In this document: piece after piece, positions 34,185-44,667 of the stretch
Position numbering within the stretch: the stretch's first letter is position 1
Layout of the letters: the number at the start of each line of letters is the position of its first letter
Assembly (NCBI RefSeq): GCF_042453785.1
Contig: NC_091671.1
Coordinates: 33,991,001 to 34,055,000 of the forward strand
DNA from: Malus domestica
Taxonomy: Eukaryota; Streptophyta; Magnoliopsida; Rosales; Rosaceae
Length of the DNA: 64,000 nt
Reading direction: 5' to 3'
The notes under the pieces: generated by a model
Seen by the model: only the letters and a program-made list of their open reading frames with translations
Database searches by the model: none
What the model was told of the DNA's origin: nothing
Position numbers and translations under genes: made by a program

Positions 34185-35661
34185 TTGGTTGCTGCTTCTG
34201 TTCGACACAGTCCTAAGCCTTCTCGAATCACACCTGAGCTCTTCTCTACGACTTCTGAAAACTCTCAAACCTCAAACCAACCAAAACGAAATGTTCTCCT
34301 TATATTCTTCCTTCTCCCTTCTATCTCTTCTCCCTCACTCTTCTCTCCACGACTCGCTGGATACACAGTTGCGCCCAGCGATGATTTCAACGATTCCATT
34401 GTTCTGAAACGGCTCCTCATCACCTCAGGTACTTTCTACACCTATTGCATGTCAAGCTATGCTTCGAATTTGTAGTTTCCACTTCAAACCCTAACTGCTC
34501 TGTTTCCAGCGAATTTACAGAGAACTGGCAATCCCGCTTCCGACTCCTCTCTAATCCAATCCGTCCATCTCTCTCTGCATCTCATCATTTTCCTACTTTC
34601 TGTTTGTTTCCTCAGAAAAATAATTAAAAAGCAAGGAAACCTAGAAACTGAGCATAATTGTTTTTAATTTTTTTTTAATTTAAAGAGGAAAAAGTTGGTT
34701 CTTTCGTTACATGCATGATTGGGTGGTATTATTTTATTAAAGATCGTATTTTTATTGATGGGTTATCAGGTCATAGGCCACGAAGCTTCGAACTCAGGGC
34801 AGTACCCTGTGGTGGTGAGCACATGGCCCTTCGTAAAGGCTGTCAGAGCATCCTGGCGGGCTGTGGATAATGGATTCTCCATCGTGGATTCCGTCGTTGA
34901 GGGTTGCTGGACTTGCGAGGAACTTAGATGTGATGGTAAAAGTAGAGGTAGTTCTTGGATTGTTGGATTTAGTTGATTTTATCTTCATATAAGAACAATG
35001 TTACTAGGAAATTGATATTTGCATTATCTGTATGAATTGATTGGTTAGTCAGTGTTTGTGTGCATTGGAATTACACATTAGGCAGGGAGAAAGTCAATTT
35101 TTTTGAGTCGAAAGTTCATGGTATAGAAGATGAAAATGGCAAAAAAATTGTTGCTTCTCGGCTTGGCCGCGAAATTTATGATAAAAACGAATTAATGAAT
35201 TACCAACCATGGTCTAATTGTTAGGATCTTAGTTCTTGGTGTGCTTGGAAAACCAGGCCAAATAGTTTCTTACCAATGGCAATCGTAGTATGTAGCTTAT
35301 TTTAGTATCACTGCTTATGGGAGTGGAAATCTCAAATGATATTAGAATGTATGTATGAATTGAGTTTTTAAATTGTGTGATCCTAATGAATTGAGCTTTT
35401 AAGGGACGTAATCATAACTAAAAGTAAGTTTTGTTTTCTTTGCATGCTAAAACCTTCTCCTGAATTATGTAATTAATTTTGTGATTTTGTGCCTTGGAAT
35501 GTTGATGGGTTTGATAGCTACTATAAGAAATAATAATATATAATGTTATTGGGACAGTTGGGCCTGGTGGGAGTTCAGATGAGAATGGAGAAACTACTTC
35601 GATGCTTGGTCATGGATGGAGTGAGTAGTATTCGCGTCACACATGTGATCAACAAGAAGCA
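34185..35661 (+). pseudogene. L-asparaginase 3-like (isoaspartyl peptidase) gene fragment
   Basis: Exon-like 34770-34935 reads EASNSGQYPVVVSTWPFV, AVRASWRAVDNGFSIVDSVV and GCWTCEELRCDG, characteristic of the N-terminal part of plant N4-glucosaminyl-asparaginase/asparaginase-3-type Ntn hydrolases. A second exon-like block at about 35556-35661 reads TVGPGGSSDENGETT, then goes out of frame (about two bases lost before the expected VMDGV). The acceptor before it appears mutated (ttg where ag is expected). The catalytic Thr region is absent. A first exon with a hydrophobic leader may lie at 34185-34440. It is a truncated pseudogene. The LINE unit at 36078 starts about 400 bp downstream and may have split it. 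Confidence 0.75.
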
Positions 35662-36097
35662 GGTAAGCATCATCCTCTTCCTTCTTTTGTTATGATTGAT
35701 TGTATAGAGAATTGAGAAAAAGGTTGAAGACAATTATGCGTTTTTGAGTTAGAGCATTTAGTAAATATATAATGACATCGATTAGTTCACTTAAGAGTTG
35801 AATCCTTTGTTGGTTTATTTGTACTGTGTGCTTGAGAATGAAAGCAATGGACACATTGTTGAATTGATGTTCCTTTTAATATCCATATAGATAAGGAATT
35901 GTTCCGTTTATTAGCAATTATATGAAGTAGGCATATTATGCAATACAAGTTCTACATTCATTTAGTAAATATTGAGTTTATTTTTATCGAATAGTGATAT
36001 TTGATTCAAGTTTAAGCATCTTAGATGTTTGTATTTTGAAAATTGATTTCAATGGTCTTTTATGATTTTTTTTCTTTTTTCTTTTTTGCTTACATAA

Positions 36098-39000
36098 CTC
36101 CGCCGTGTAAGTTTATCTTACATTGCCGGTCCCAAGCCCGGATAAAGGAGGAAGGGGAGGGCGTCAGGTAGTCGACAGCCGGCACTCCATGATCACGTCG
36201 AATCCTTATGAAAATGAATCCAGAACGAAATCGCGCTAAAGCTAGGGCGTCACCCGTAAGTGGCGCGCTGTGTGGCCTGAGCACAGTGATAAGTGAGCAA
36301 GGGTCGCTGTATCTCCATCGGCACCCGGATGCAGTGTTAAATGAGCAAGGGGGCTATAGAAACTTCTTTTCGAACGACTCCACTCAAAGTTGTTTGGGAG
36401 CATATGCTCCTATCAACTTTACACGGGACACACAAAAGAAGTACTTTGATCATATTAGACGGGGAAGGGTGAAGAAGCTAGGACAGAAGGGTAGAGTTCA
36501 AGAGAGCAAAATGCGTTTAGGAACGTGGAATATAGGAACCTTGACGGGAAAATCTATGGAAGTAGTAGAAGTTATGGTGAGGAGAAGGATAAATATTATG
36601 TGCCTACAAGAAACTAAGTGGGTTGGTCGTAAGGCAAAGGATCTAGAAAACTCAGGGTTTAAACTATGGTATTCGGGCACAAATAAAACGAGAAACGGTG
36701 TTGGCATCATCGTGGACAAGACCTTGACACAAGATGTTGTAGATGTCAAGAGGGTAGAAGATAGAATCATGGCAATCAAGATTGTAATAGGACAAGAACT
36801 TATCAATGTGATTAGTGCGTACGCACCTCAAGTAGGGTTGGATACGAGTTCGAAGGAGAAATTTTGGGAAGACCTTGGAGACTTGGTGCAAGGAATTGCT
36901 CAGACGGAGAAGTTATTTATAGGAGGAGATTTAAATGGACACGTGGGCAGGGAGACAGGCAACTATGGAGGTTTTCATGGTGGCCATGGTTTTGGGGAGA
37001 GAAACGAGGATGGGGAAGCTATCTTGGATTTTGCAATGGCATATGATCTCTTCTTAGCCAACACCTTCTTTAAGAAGAGAGAAGAACATGTGATCACCTA
37101 CAAGAGTGGGTCGTCAAAAACACAAATAGATTTTCTTCTAATGAGGAAAGGGGATCGTATAACTTGTAAGGATTGCAAAGTTATACCAGGAGAGAGCGTG
37201 GCTAATCAACATCGCTTGTTGGTGATGGATGTACATATCAAAAGAGTGAGAAAAAAGAACAAGACTTGGAAGTGCCCAAGGACTAGATGGTGGAATCTAA
37301 AAGAAGAAAAACAAGCAATTTTCAAAGAGAAAGTAATCACCCAGTGTGTGTGGGATAGAGAGGGGGAAGCTAACCAAATGTGGGATTCCATGGCTAGTTG
37401 TATCCGAAAAGTAGCAAAAGAGGTATTAGGAGAGTCCAAGGGCTTTGCCCCACATCAAAAGGAATCTTGGTGGTGGAATGAGGAGGTACAAACAAAGGTG
37501 AAGGCTAAGAAGGAATGTTGTAAAGCCTTATACAAGGATAGGACCGATGAAAATGGTGAAAGGTATAGAAAAGCGAAGCAAGAGGCGAAGAAAGCTGTGA
37601 GAGAAGCTAAGTTAGCGGCTTATAACGATATGTATAAGCGACTAGATACCAAAGAAGGAGAGTTGGATATCTATAAACTAGCTAGAGCAAGGGAAAAAAG
37701 ACAAGGGACCTAAACCAAGTGAGGTGCATCAAGGATGAGGATGGAAATGTTCTTGCTACAGAGAACGCGGTTAAAGACAGATGGAAAGGTTATTTTCATA
37801 ATCTTTTCAATGAAAGACATGAAAGGAGTGCTTCTTTAGGGGAGTTGAGTAACTCAGAAGAGTGTAGAAACTACTCTTTTTATCGTAGAATCCGGAAGGA
37901 AGAAGTGGTTGTAGCTTTGAAGAAGATGAAGCATAGAAAAGCAGTAGGCCCAGACGATATACCAATCGAAGTGTGGAAAGTTTTGGGAGAGACAGGTATA
38001 ACATGGCTCACTGACCTTTTCAATAGGATTTTGAAAACGAAGAAGATGCCAAATGAGTGGCGAATGAGCACTTTGGTGCCTATCTACAAGAATAAGGGCG
38101 ATGTACAAAATTGCATGAACTATAGGGGTATTAAGCTAATGAGTCATACAATGAAGCTTTGGGAGAGAGTCATTGAGCATAGATTGAGGCAAGAGACACG
38201 GGTTTCGGACAACCAATTCGGGTTCATGCCAGGGCGCTCAACCATGGAGGCAATCTATATCTTACGAAGATTGATGGAAAGATATAGAGATGGGAAAAAG
38301 GATTTACACATGGTCTTTATAGATTTGGAAAAAGCGTATGATAGGGTCCCAAGAGACATTCTTTGGAGGATTTTAGAGAAGAAAGGAGTACGAGTAGCAT
38401 ATATCCAAGCTATACAGGATATGTATGAAGGAGCAAAGACTGCCGTAAGAACTCATGAAGGACAAACCGAAAGCTTTCCCATAACTGTAGGATTACATCA
38501 AGGCTCATCCTTAAGTCCTTACCTTTTTGCGTTGGTAATGGATGAGTTAACAGGACATATTCAAGATGATATTCCTTGGTGTATGCTTTTCGCAGACGAT
38601 ATAGTGTTGATAGATGAAACTCAGGAAGGGGTAAATGCAAAGCTTAACCTTTGGAGAGAAGTGTTGGAATCTAAAGGTCTTCGCCTAAGCCGATCAAAGA
38701 CAGAATATATGGAGTGCAAGTTCAGTGCAAATGGAGGCCAAAACGAGTTAGGGGTGAGGATCGGAGATCAAGAAATACCAAAGAGCGACCGTTTTCGTTA
38801 CCTAGGATCTATCTTGCAAAAGAACGGAGAATTAGATGGAGATCTCAACCATAGAATACAAGCTGGATGGATGAAGTGAAAGAGTGCATCCGGCGTGTTG
38901 TGTGACCGCTGTATGCCACTGAAGCTCAAGGGAAAATTTTATAGGACGGCAATAAGGCCGGCGATGCTGTATGGCACAGAATGTTGGGCGGTGAAGCATC

Positions 39001-39362
39001 AACACGTACACAAAATGGGTGTAGCGGAGATGAGGATGCTTCGTTGGATGTGTGGGCACACGAGAAAGGATAAGATTAGGAATGAGGATATTCGGGGTAA
39101 AGTAGGAGTAGCCGAAATTGAAGGAAAGATGAGAGAAAATCGGTTACGGTGGTTTGGACATGTGCAAAGAAGGCCTACTGACGCTCCGATTAGAAGATGC
39201 GACTATAGGACAGAGGTTCAGGGCCGAAGAGGTAGAGGAAGACCTAGGAAAACACTGGAAGAGACCCTAAGAAAAGACTTAGAGTACTTGGATCTAACGG
39301 AGGACATGACACAGGATAGAACACAATGGCGTTCTAAGATTCATATAGCCGATCCCACTCAG
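36098..39362 (+). mobile_element. RTE-clade LINE, near full length, ORF broken
   Basis: The 5' region (gcccggataaaggaggaa near 36135) is typical of plant RTE elements. The ORF has an APE endonuclease (MRLGTWNIGTLTGKSMEV, IMCLQETKW, VISAYAPQ, GGDLNGHVG, KTQIDFLLM) and a reverse transcriptase ([46 protein letters not shown]). A frameshift near 37699, apparently one base lost in an A run, separates the endonuclease (36208-37713) from the RT (37719-38879). A TGA at 38877-38879 replaces a Cys codon that is intact in the second 3' end (43350). The frame then continues to 39365. The (TTG)n tail is missing here because the Tat fragment joins at cccactcagtg. Not autonomous now. Confidence 0.93.
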
Positions 39363-39625
39363 TGACTTGGATTTTCCAAGTCTCCAACCGAGAAGTTTTC
39401 CTCACTTGGGAAATTAAGGGAACACTACCTCAACCTACATGCTCCACTCACAAAGCTTCAACATACAAGCTTCAACAAAAGAAAATTCAAAGAACTTAGC
39501 GAAGAAGGCTTTGGTGTATTTAACACAATACGTTGAAATGAAGGAAATCTTATTTATTGATATCCCCGATAAGTTACAAATATGTACATATACTTGAGTC
39601 AAAATAAACAAACAAGAGGGAGCCT

Positions 39626-40306
39626 TCACAAAGGTTGCTTAGGAGAAGTCTCAGCAGTCGGTAGAGCCCCAGAAAGAGAAGGCACCGGAGGGGGATTATT
39701 CGGAGCCTCAGTACTGGACAAAACCCTAGAAGGAGGAGGCATCAGAGGTTGATCATTTGGAGCTTCATTACGCGGTACAGCCCTAGAAGACGAAGGCAAT
39801 AAATGCCTTTGGAACAAACCCACAAATCTCTGATGATCAAGTAAAACCTGACCATCAGATTCCTTCATCTGGTCAAGCTTCCTCTTCATGTTTGTAGCAT
39901 AGTCATGTGCGAGCCGGTGCAATTGTTTATTCTCATGCTTGAGCCCTCTAATCTCCTGTTTGAGACTCATCACTTCAGCCGCCAATGATTCAACTTGGCG
40001 GGTTCGAGCAAATAGGCGTTGGGCCATATTAGACACAGAACCTGCACACTGAACACTGAGAGCCAGAGAATCCTTAACAGCCAACTCATCAGACCGTTTG
40101 GAAAGTAGTTTGTTATCTTTGGGAGTGAGAAGGTTCCTGGCCACTACCGCAGCGGTCATATCATTCTTCATCACGGAATCCCCAACGGTAAGAGGACCAG
40201 TAGGGGAGACGAAGGATGGGCGCCATATGTTGTCTGGAGAATGCGGGGCTGCCTCTTCAACAAGGTTCAAGTCAAAACGACGGTCGGAGGGGCCAGACAT
40301 TTTCAA
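39626..40306 (-). CDS. Second copy of Tat antisense ORF (226 aa)
   Basis: Same length and start as the ORF at 1856-2536. FDLNL at 11-15, the coiled coil (RTRQVESLAAEVMSLKQEI) and the C-terminus TAETSPKQPL are all kept. Changes cluster at residues 16-33 and in the Pro/Ser-rich tail, while the middle is nearly identical. It remains open although its element is a fragment inside a LINE. Function unknown. Confidence 0.72.
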   Translation of the reverse strand: MKMSGPSDRRFDLNLVEEAAPHSPDNIWRPSFVSPTGPLTVGDSVMKNDMTAAVVARNLLTPKDNKLLSKRSDELAVKDSLALSVQCAGSVSNMAQRLFARTRQVESLAAEVMSLKQEIRGLKHENKQLHRLAHDYATNMKRKLDQMKESDGQVLLDHQRFVGLFQRHLLPSSSRAVPRNEAPNDQPLMPPPSRVLSSTEAPNNPPPVPSLSGALPTAETSPKQPL

Positions 40307-40440
40307 AGGTGTTGAAGAGAGAAGAGGTCGGACAAATCAAGATCTTAGAAGTGCAAGAATGGAGCTTCTACTGGTGGATATTCAAGTGTGCTTTGGAACT
40401 TAATGTCAGCCCTTATAAAAATCTGCACTCGACCAAGCTT

Positions 40441-40672
40441 CAGAAATCGAAGAGGCGCCTGCTCAGAAATCGAAGAGGCGTTTGCTTTCTCAAAAGCTGG
40501 GCTGCTCAGAGACCACGAGGGTCGATCTCAGAAATCGAAGAGGCGTTTGCTTTCTCAAAAGCTGGGCTGCTCAAAGACCACGAAGGCCGATATCAGAAAT
40601 CGAAGAGGCTTGCTTTCTCAAAAGCTGGGCTGCTAAGAGACCACGAAGGCCGATCTCAGAAATCGAAGAGGC
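40441..40672. repeat. Tandem 64-65-bp units upstream of the aORF copy
   Basis: cagaaatcgaagaggc recurs near 40441, 40464, 40529, 40593 and 40657. It is the same unit as at 1581-1720, in larger number. Confidence 0.85.
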
Positions 40673-41094
40673 ACCTACTTTTCCAGCCTTGTCAGCACCT
40701 GTCACACGCACACTCAGCTTTGCGGAAATTATGGGCATTCTGTCGAAGATTTCTGGCGAAGTAGAAAGCACATGAATCGTACTGTTCAATCACCCACTTC
40801 CCATACGCAACAGTAACTCATGGGTACCACAGATAACTTTGCCAAAGTTCTCTGACAAAGTTGAGACACATGAAGCTTGCAGCTCCCGCTACATCGCTCT
40901 GACCAAGAAGGGTAAAAGAATTGCAAAGAAACAACACTAACAAAGTTTAGACACATAAATTTTGAAGGTCTAGCTACCATATTATTAACCACAAGGGTAA
41001 AGGAACAGTACCACTGCTGGATAATTGGAAAGTCCCGGTGTGTCAACCTCTGTGCTTCGTGGCAAGGTAGACTAGCAAACATGCTAACCTTTAC

Positions 41095-41660
41095 TCACAT
41101 TTAAGAAAACACTCCCAACAGGATTGCTTGCTCCAAAATCGAAGAGGCACCGCCCTCCGAATCTCGAGAGCCAGACTCCCAACATGATTACTTTCTCAAA
41201 AATCGAAGAGAGGGTAAAGGAACAGTACCACTGCTGGATAATTGGAAAGTCCCTGTGTGTCAACCTTTGTGCTTCGTGGCAAGGTAGACTAGCAAACATG
41301 CCCAACCTTTACTCACATTCGAGAAAATACTCCCAACAAGATTGCTTGCTCCAAAATCGAAGAGGCACCGCCCTCCGAATCTCGAGAGCCAGACTCCCAA
41401 CATGATTACTTTCTTAAAAATCGAAGAGAGGGTAAAGGAACAGTACCACTGCTGGATAATTGGAAAGTCCCTGTGTGTCAACCTCTGTGCTTCGTGGCAA
41501 GGTAGACTAGCAAATATGCCCAACCTTTACTCACATTCGAGAAAACACTCCCAACAAGATTGCTTGCTCCAAAATCGAAGAGGCACCGCCCTCCGAATCT
41601 CGAGAGCCAGACTCCCAACATGATTACTTTCTCAAAAATCGAAGAGACACCGCTCTCCGA
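41095..41660. repeat. 218-bp tandem repeat in Tat fragment
   Basis: ctccaaaatcgaagaggcac starts at 41131, 41349 and 41567, an exact 218-bp period. Each unit holds ggtaaaggaacagtaccact and the cttcgtggcaaggtagacta word. The copy at 1-2803 has this region once only, so the array expanded in this lineage. Confidence 0.92.
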
Positions 41661-42802
41661 ATCTCGAGAGCCAGACCCCCAGCAGGATTGCTTTCTCAAA
41701 AATCGAAGAGGCATCGTTCTCCGAATCTCGAGAGCCAGATCCCCGACAGGATTGCTTGTTCGAAAACCGAAGAGGCACCACTTTCCCAACTTCAAGAGCT
41801 GGATCTCCTTGGATAAAGCTTGTCTGTAATCTTCACACGCAACATCAGCTTTCCAGATACCACAGACCACTTTTTCAAAGTGCTCTGACAGAGTTAAAAC
41901 ATGTGAAGCTGGCAGCTCCCACTACCGTGTTATGACCAAGCAGGGTAAAGGAATAGCATTATTACTTGATGTTAGGGAGACTCCTATATATGTCGACCTC
42001 CATCCCTAACGGACAGGCAGACCTGCAAAAATGCTCAACCCTTTCTCTTATCTGAGAGGGCACTCCCAACTAAGACTTTCGAAATATTCAGCTTTCTTTC
42101 CCCCCGATAATACCTCTGTAAACAAGCTATACTAGAGCAAGAATATCTCATATCATCAGGGTTAAAAGCAAGAGTATCCCATATCATGCTTTTTCTCTGT
42201 CTTTTCCTTTGGCCTTGTTCTTACCTGCAAGACAAGGAGAACGAGAGCAATCAGTCAGCACTTGGAATCAAGCTCCCAGCCAGGAACTGACTGCCTGGAA
42301 CCCCTTACCTGATTACTTACCTGGCATTGCTCTCGAGTACTCATCTTCAACATCTTATGTTTCCAGGGAAGATACCGCATCTGCCTGAGGAACAGATAGG
42401 GCAAGTGAGAAGGATACAAGGAAGCATGTGGAGACAAGCGTAACAGCACACGTGCCGATACATCCACTACTCTGTCAAAAGCAAAAGTATCCCATATCAG
42501 CAGGGTCGAACGTACTCTAGATTTGATGGACTTGTTTTGACCCTCAAATTCTTCAGTCGGCCTTATACTCTGGAGGAAACCAGAAAACCCTGCAACCCGG
42601 TTCAAGAATAAGCTTGTGGAAAGTTACTTCTTCAAAAGCAAAAGTATCCCATATCATCTCTTCTCATTTTTCTTCTCTTTATCCTTCATGCTGCTTGCAA
42701 GATAGGGAGAATGTGAACAATCAGCTGAAGCTCTGATTGCTTACCTTGTCTGTCACCTCTTTCAGCAGATCCCCTAGCCCGGCGACTTGGGGGACTCCTA
42801 CT

Positions 42803-43254
42803 ACATGGTTTGTATCGTGCTTGACCAAGCCTGAAACTACAAGTAAGCTTCAAGTGAAATTGATACATTACCTTGTGCATCTCCACCAGTTATAGATACC
42901 ACCCCTGGATGGAGGAAGAGTACTTCCAGAGAAAATGCCACATCTACCTATGAGACAGATAAGGCAAGTCAAGACGATACCACACTCCGGTACTTAGAAG
43001 TTTCGTGGTTACGAGATCATTCTCCCACAATATTTCCTAATGTCATTTGTACTAAATCATTCACTTGTACTCACTAAAGGAGAGCTTGAACCTATGTACT
43101 TGTGTAAACCCTTCACAATTAATTAGAACTCCTCTATTCCGTGGACGTAGCCAATCTGGGTGAACCACGTACATCTTGTGTTTGCTTTCCTAATTCCATC
43201 CATTTATATACTTATCCACACTAATGACCGGAGCAATCTAGCGAAGATCACAAA
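42803..43254 (+). repeat. Partial LTR of Tat fragment
   Basis: It starts tggtttgtatcgtgcttgac, matching the LTR start tgtttgtaccatacttgacc of 8537-8017. It shares ccgtggacgtagccaatctg and gggtgaaccacgtacatc, and stops at gcgaagatcacaaaa, about 55 bp before the LTR end. The U3 G-box repeats are not present, so it is internally diverged or deleted. Confidence 0.75.
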
Positions 43255-43257
43255 AAG

Positions 43258-43869
43258 TGACCGTTTTCGCTATCTAGGATCTATCTTGCAAGAGAACGGA
43301 GAATTAGATGGAGATCTCAACCATAGAATACAAGCTGGATGGATGAAATGTAAGAGTGCATCTGGCGTGTTGTGTGACCGTCGTAGGCCACTGAAGCTCA
43401 AGGGAAAATTTTATAGGACGGCAATGAGGCCAGCGATGTTGTATGGCACAGAATGTTGGGCGGTGAAGCATCAACACGTACACAAAATGGGTGTAGCGGA
43501 GATGAGGATGCTTCGTGGGATGTATGGGCACACGATAAAGGATAAGATTGGGAATGAGGATATCCGAGGTAAAGTAAGAGTAGCCAAAATTGAAGGAAAT
43601 ATGAGAGAAAATCGGTTCCGGTGGTTTGGACATGTGCAAATAAGGCCTACTGACGCTCCGGTTCGAAAATGTGACTACGGGACAGAGGTTCAGGGCCGAA
43701 GGGGTAGAGGAAGACCTAGGAAAACTTTGGAAAAGACCCTAAGAAAAGACTTGAGTACTTGGATCTAACGGAGGACATGACACAAAACCGAGCGCAATGA
43801 CGTTCTAGGATTCATATAGCCGACCCCACTTAGTGGGAAAAGGCTTTGTTGTTGTTGTTGTTGTCGTTG
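43258..43869 (+). mobile_element. RTE LINE 3' end with (TTG)n tail
   Basis: The C-terminal part of an RTE ORF (LKLKGKFYRTAMRPAMLYGT, RRGRGRPRKTLE) starts at gtgaccgttttcgctatcta (equal to 38783 in the first LINE). It ends gaccccacttagtgggaaaa, gg, cttt and (GTT)n. Stops occur near the end, but the Cys codon lost in the first LINE is present here. The 3' TSD follows directly. Confidence 0.9.
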
Positions 43870-43889
43870 TTTCTTTTTTGCTTACATAA

Positions 43890-44366
43890 TTATGTGCTAC
43901 TTCAGGGACACCTACTGCAGCTGGGCACATCTTATGAGACTAAGAATGAATGATGACTGCTCCTTTCACTTCCAGCTGATCCCTTACTTAATGATCGTGA
44001 GTTTGAAAATCTTTGGCAATGATTTCAAAACAAAGAATATTTTTGTTGTTCGTATTCCATCCATAGTTAATGAAGGTTTGTTGTAATTTTTTTTTTCCTC
44101 TGTTGGATGTGTTCCAATGCTATGTTTTCCATTGCACAACTGATGAATTGTTCTCTTATCACTCAAATTTTCAATTTGAATATCAGATGGGTTGGAAAGC
44201 TTCTTTTCACAATTTAATAAATATATTAATTTTTTATGACACAATCTTTCATATCTTTCAAACATAATTTTCCATACAATTTTCAATCCAGCAGCGTCCG
44301 GGTTGAAGTTTCTAGTACAAACTATTAGTCATGCATTAAGAACAATACTCATGGGCCATTTTAAAC
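43890..44366. other. Intergenic between LINE unit and RALF-like pseudogene
   Basis: AT-rich; probably part of the promoter of the RALF-like gene. No sure TATA; ttaataaatatatt near 44215 is a candidate. Confidence 0.4.
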
Positions 44367-44642
44367 ATGAAGTTATTCGTCCTCTGTTTGCTCCTCGTCG
44401 GCATGGTAGTGCTAAACTCCAAAGTCAACGCTGAAAGGAACCGCATTCACCCCGGAATCCTCGACACATGCAAAAGACCAGGAGGGCCACATCCTGTTGT
44501 AACGGTGACGTCAAAAGTCCAACTCAACCCGCGAACCCCTATAACTGCGGTTGCTCAAAGATTTATCGGTGTCGCGGTGGTCATGATAAGGTTCATACTC
44601 ACAAGGGTTAATGACGATAAAGAAGCTGAGTTAGGTGGATGA
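44367..44642 (+). pseudogene. RALF-like secreted peptide gene with frameshift
   Basis: The ORF starts with a clear signal peptide (MKLFVLCLLLVGMVVL) and continues to DTCKRPGGPHP. After codon CCT (44493-44495) the annotated frame runs on without cysteines to 44642. The +2 frame from 44498 reads CNGDVKSPTQPANPYNCGC, then SKIYRCRGG, and stops at 44609-44611. That is the RALF pattern of four or more cysteines with a YxxGCS-like box. So about one base appears lost between the Pro and the second Cys. RALF peptides bind FERONIA-type receptor kinases and raise apoplastic pH. A canonical YISY motif is not seen, fitting the divergent RALF-like clade with the LDxC.RP start. Sequencing error is the alternative. 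Confidence 0.72.
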
Positions 44643-44667
44643 AGATTGTGGGAAAACATTTATATAT

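Larger units (their letters stand above)
39360..43257 (-). mobile_element. Inverted fragment of a Tat-like element inside the LINE unit
   Basis: It is colinear with 1-2803 in reverse: the aORF flank, the aORF (40306-39626), the repeat-rich leader, and, beyond what copy 1 shows, a partial LTR (about 42803-43254) after gcgacttgggggactcctac. It has no gag or pol. The left end stops within cccactcagtg and the right end within the LTR before its terminus, so neither end is a normal retrotransposon border. Confidence 0.88.
36078..43889 (+). mobile_element. Chimeric RTE-LINE / Tat-LTR unit flanked by 20-bp TSD
   Basis: tttcttttttgcttacataa occurs at 36078-36097 and, exactly, at 43870-43889. Inside lie, in order, a near full-length RTE LINE (36098 to about 39360), an inverted Tat element fragment (about 39360-43257) and a second RTE 3' end (43258-43869) finishing in (TTG)n. 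The TSD sits directly on the LINE 5' end and directly after the (TTG)n tail. So the outer borders are those of one LINE insertion, although 580 bp of LINE 3' sequence is present twice with about 93% identity. Confidence 0.85.

Noticed and set aside
41084-41870. Several overlapping minus-strand frames (LVYLATKH-type words) repeated every 218 bp
   Set aside because: They arise because a 218-bp non-coding unit is tandemly repeated. The frames change between units and no domain is seen.
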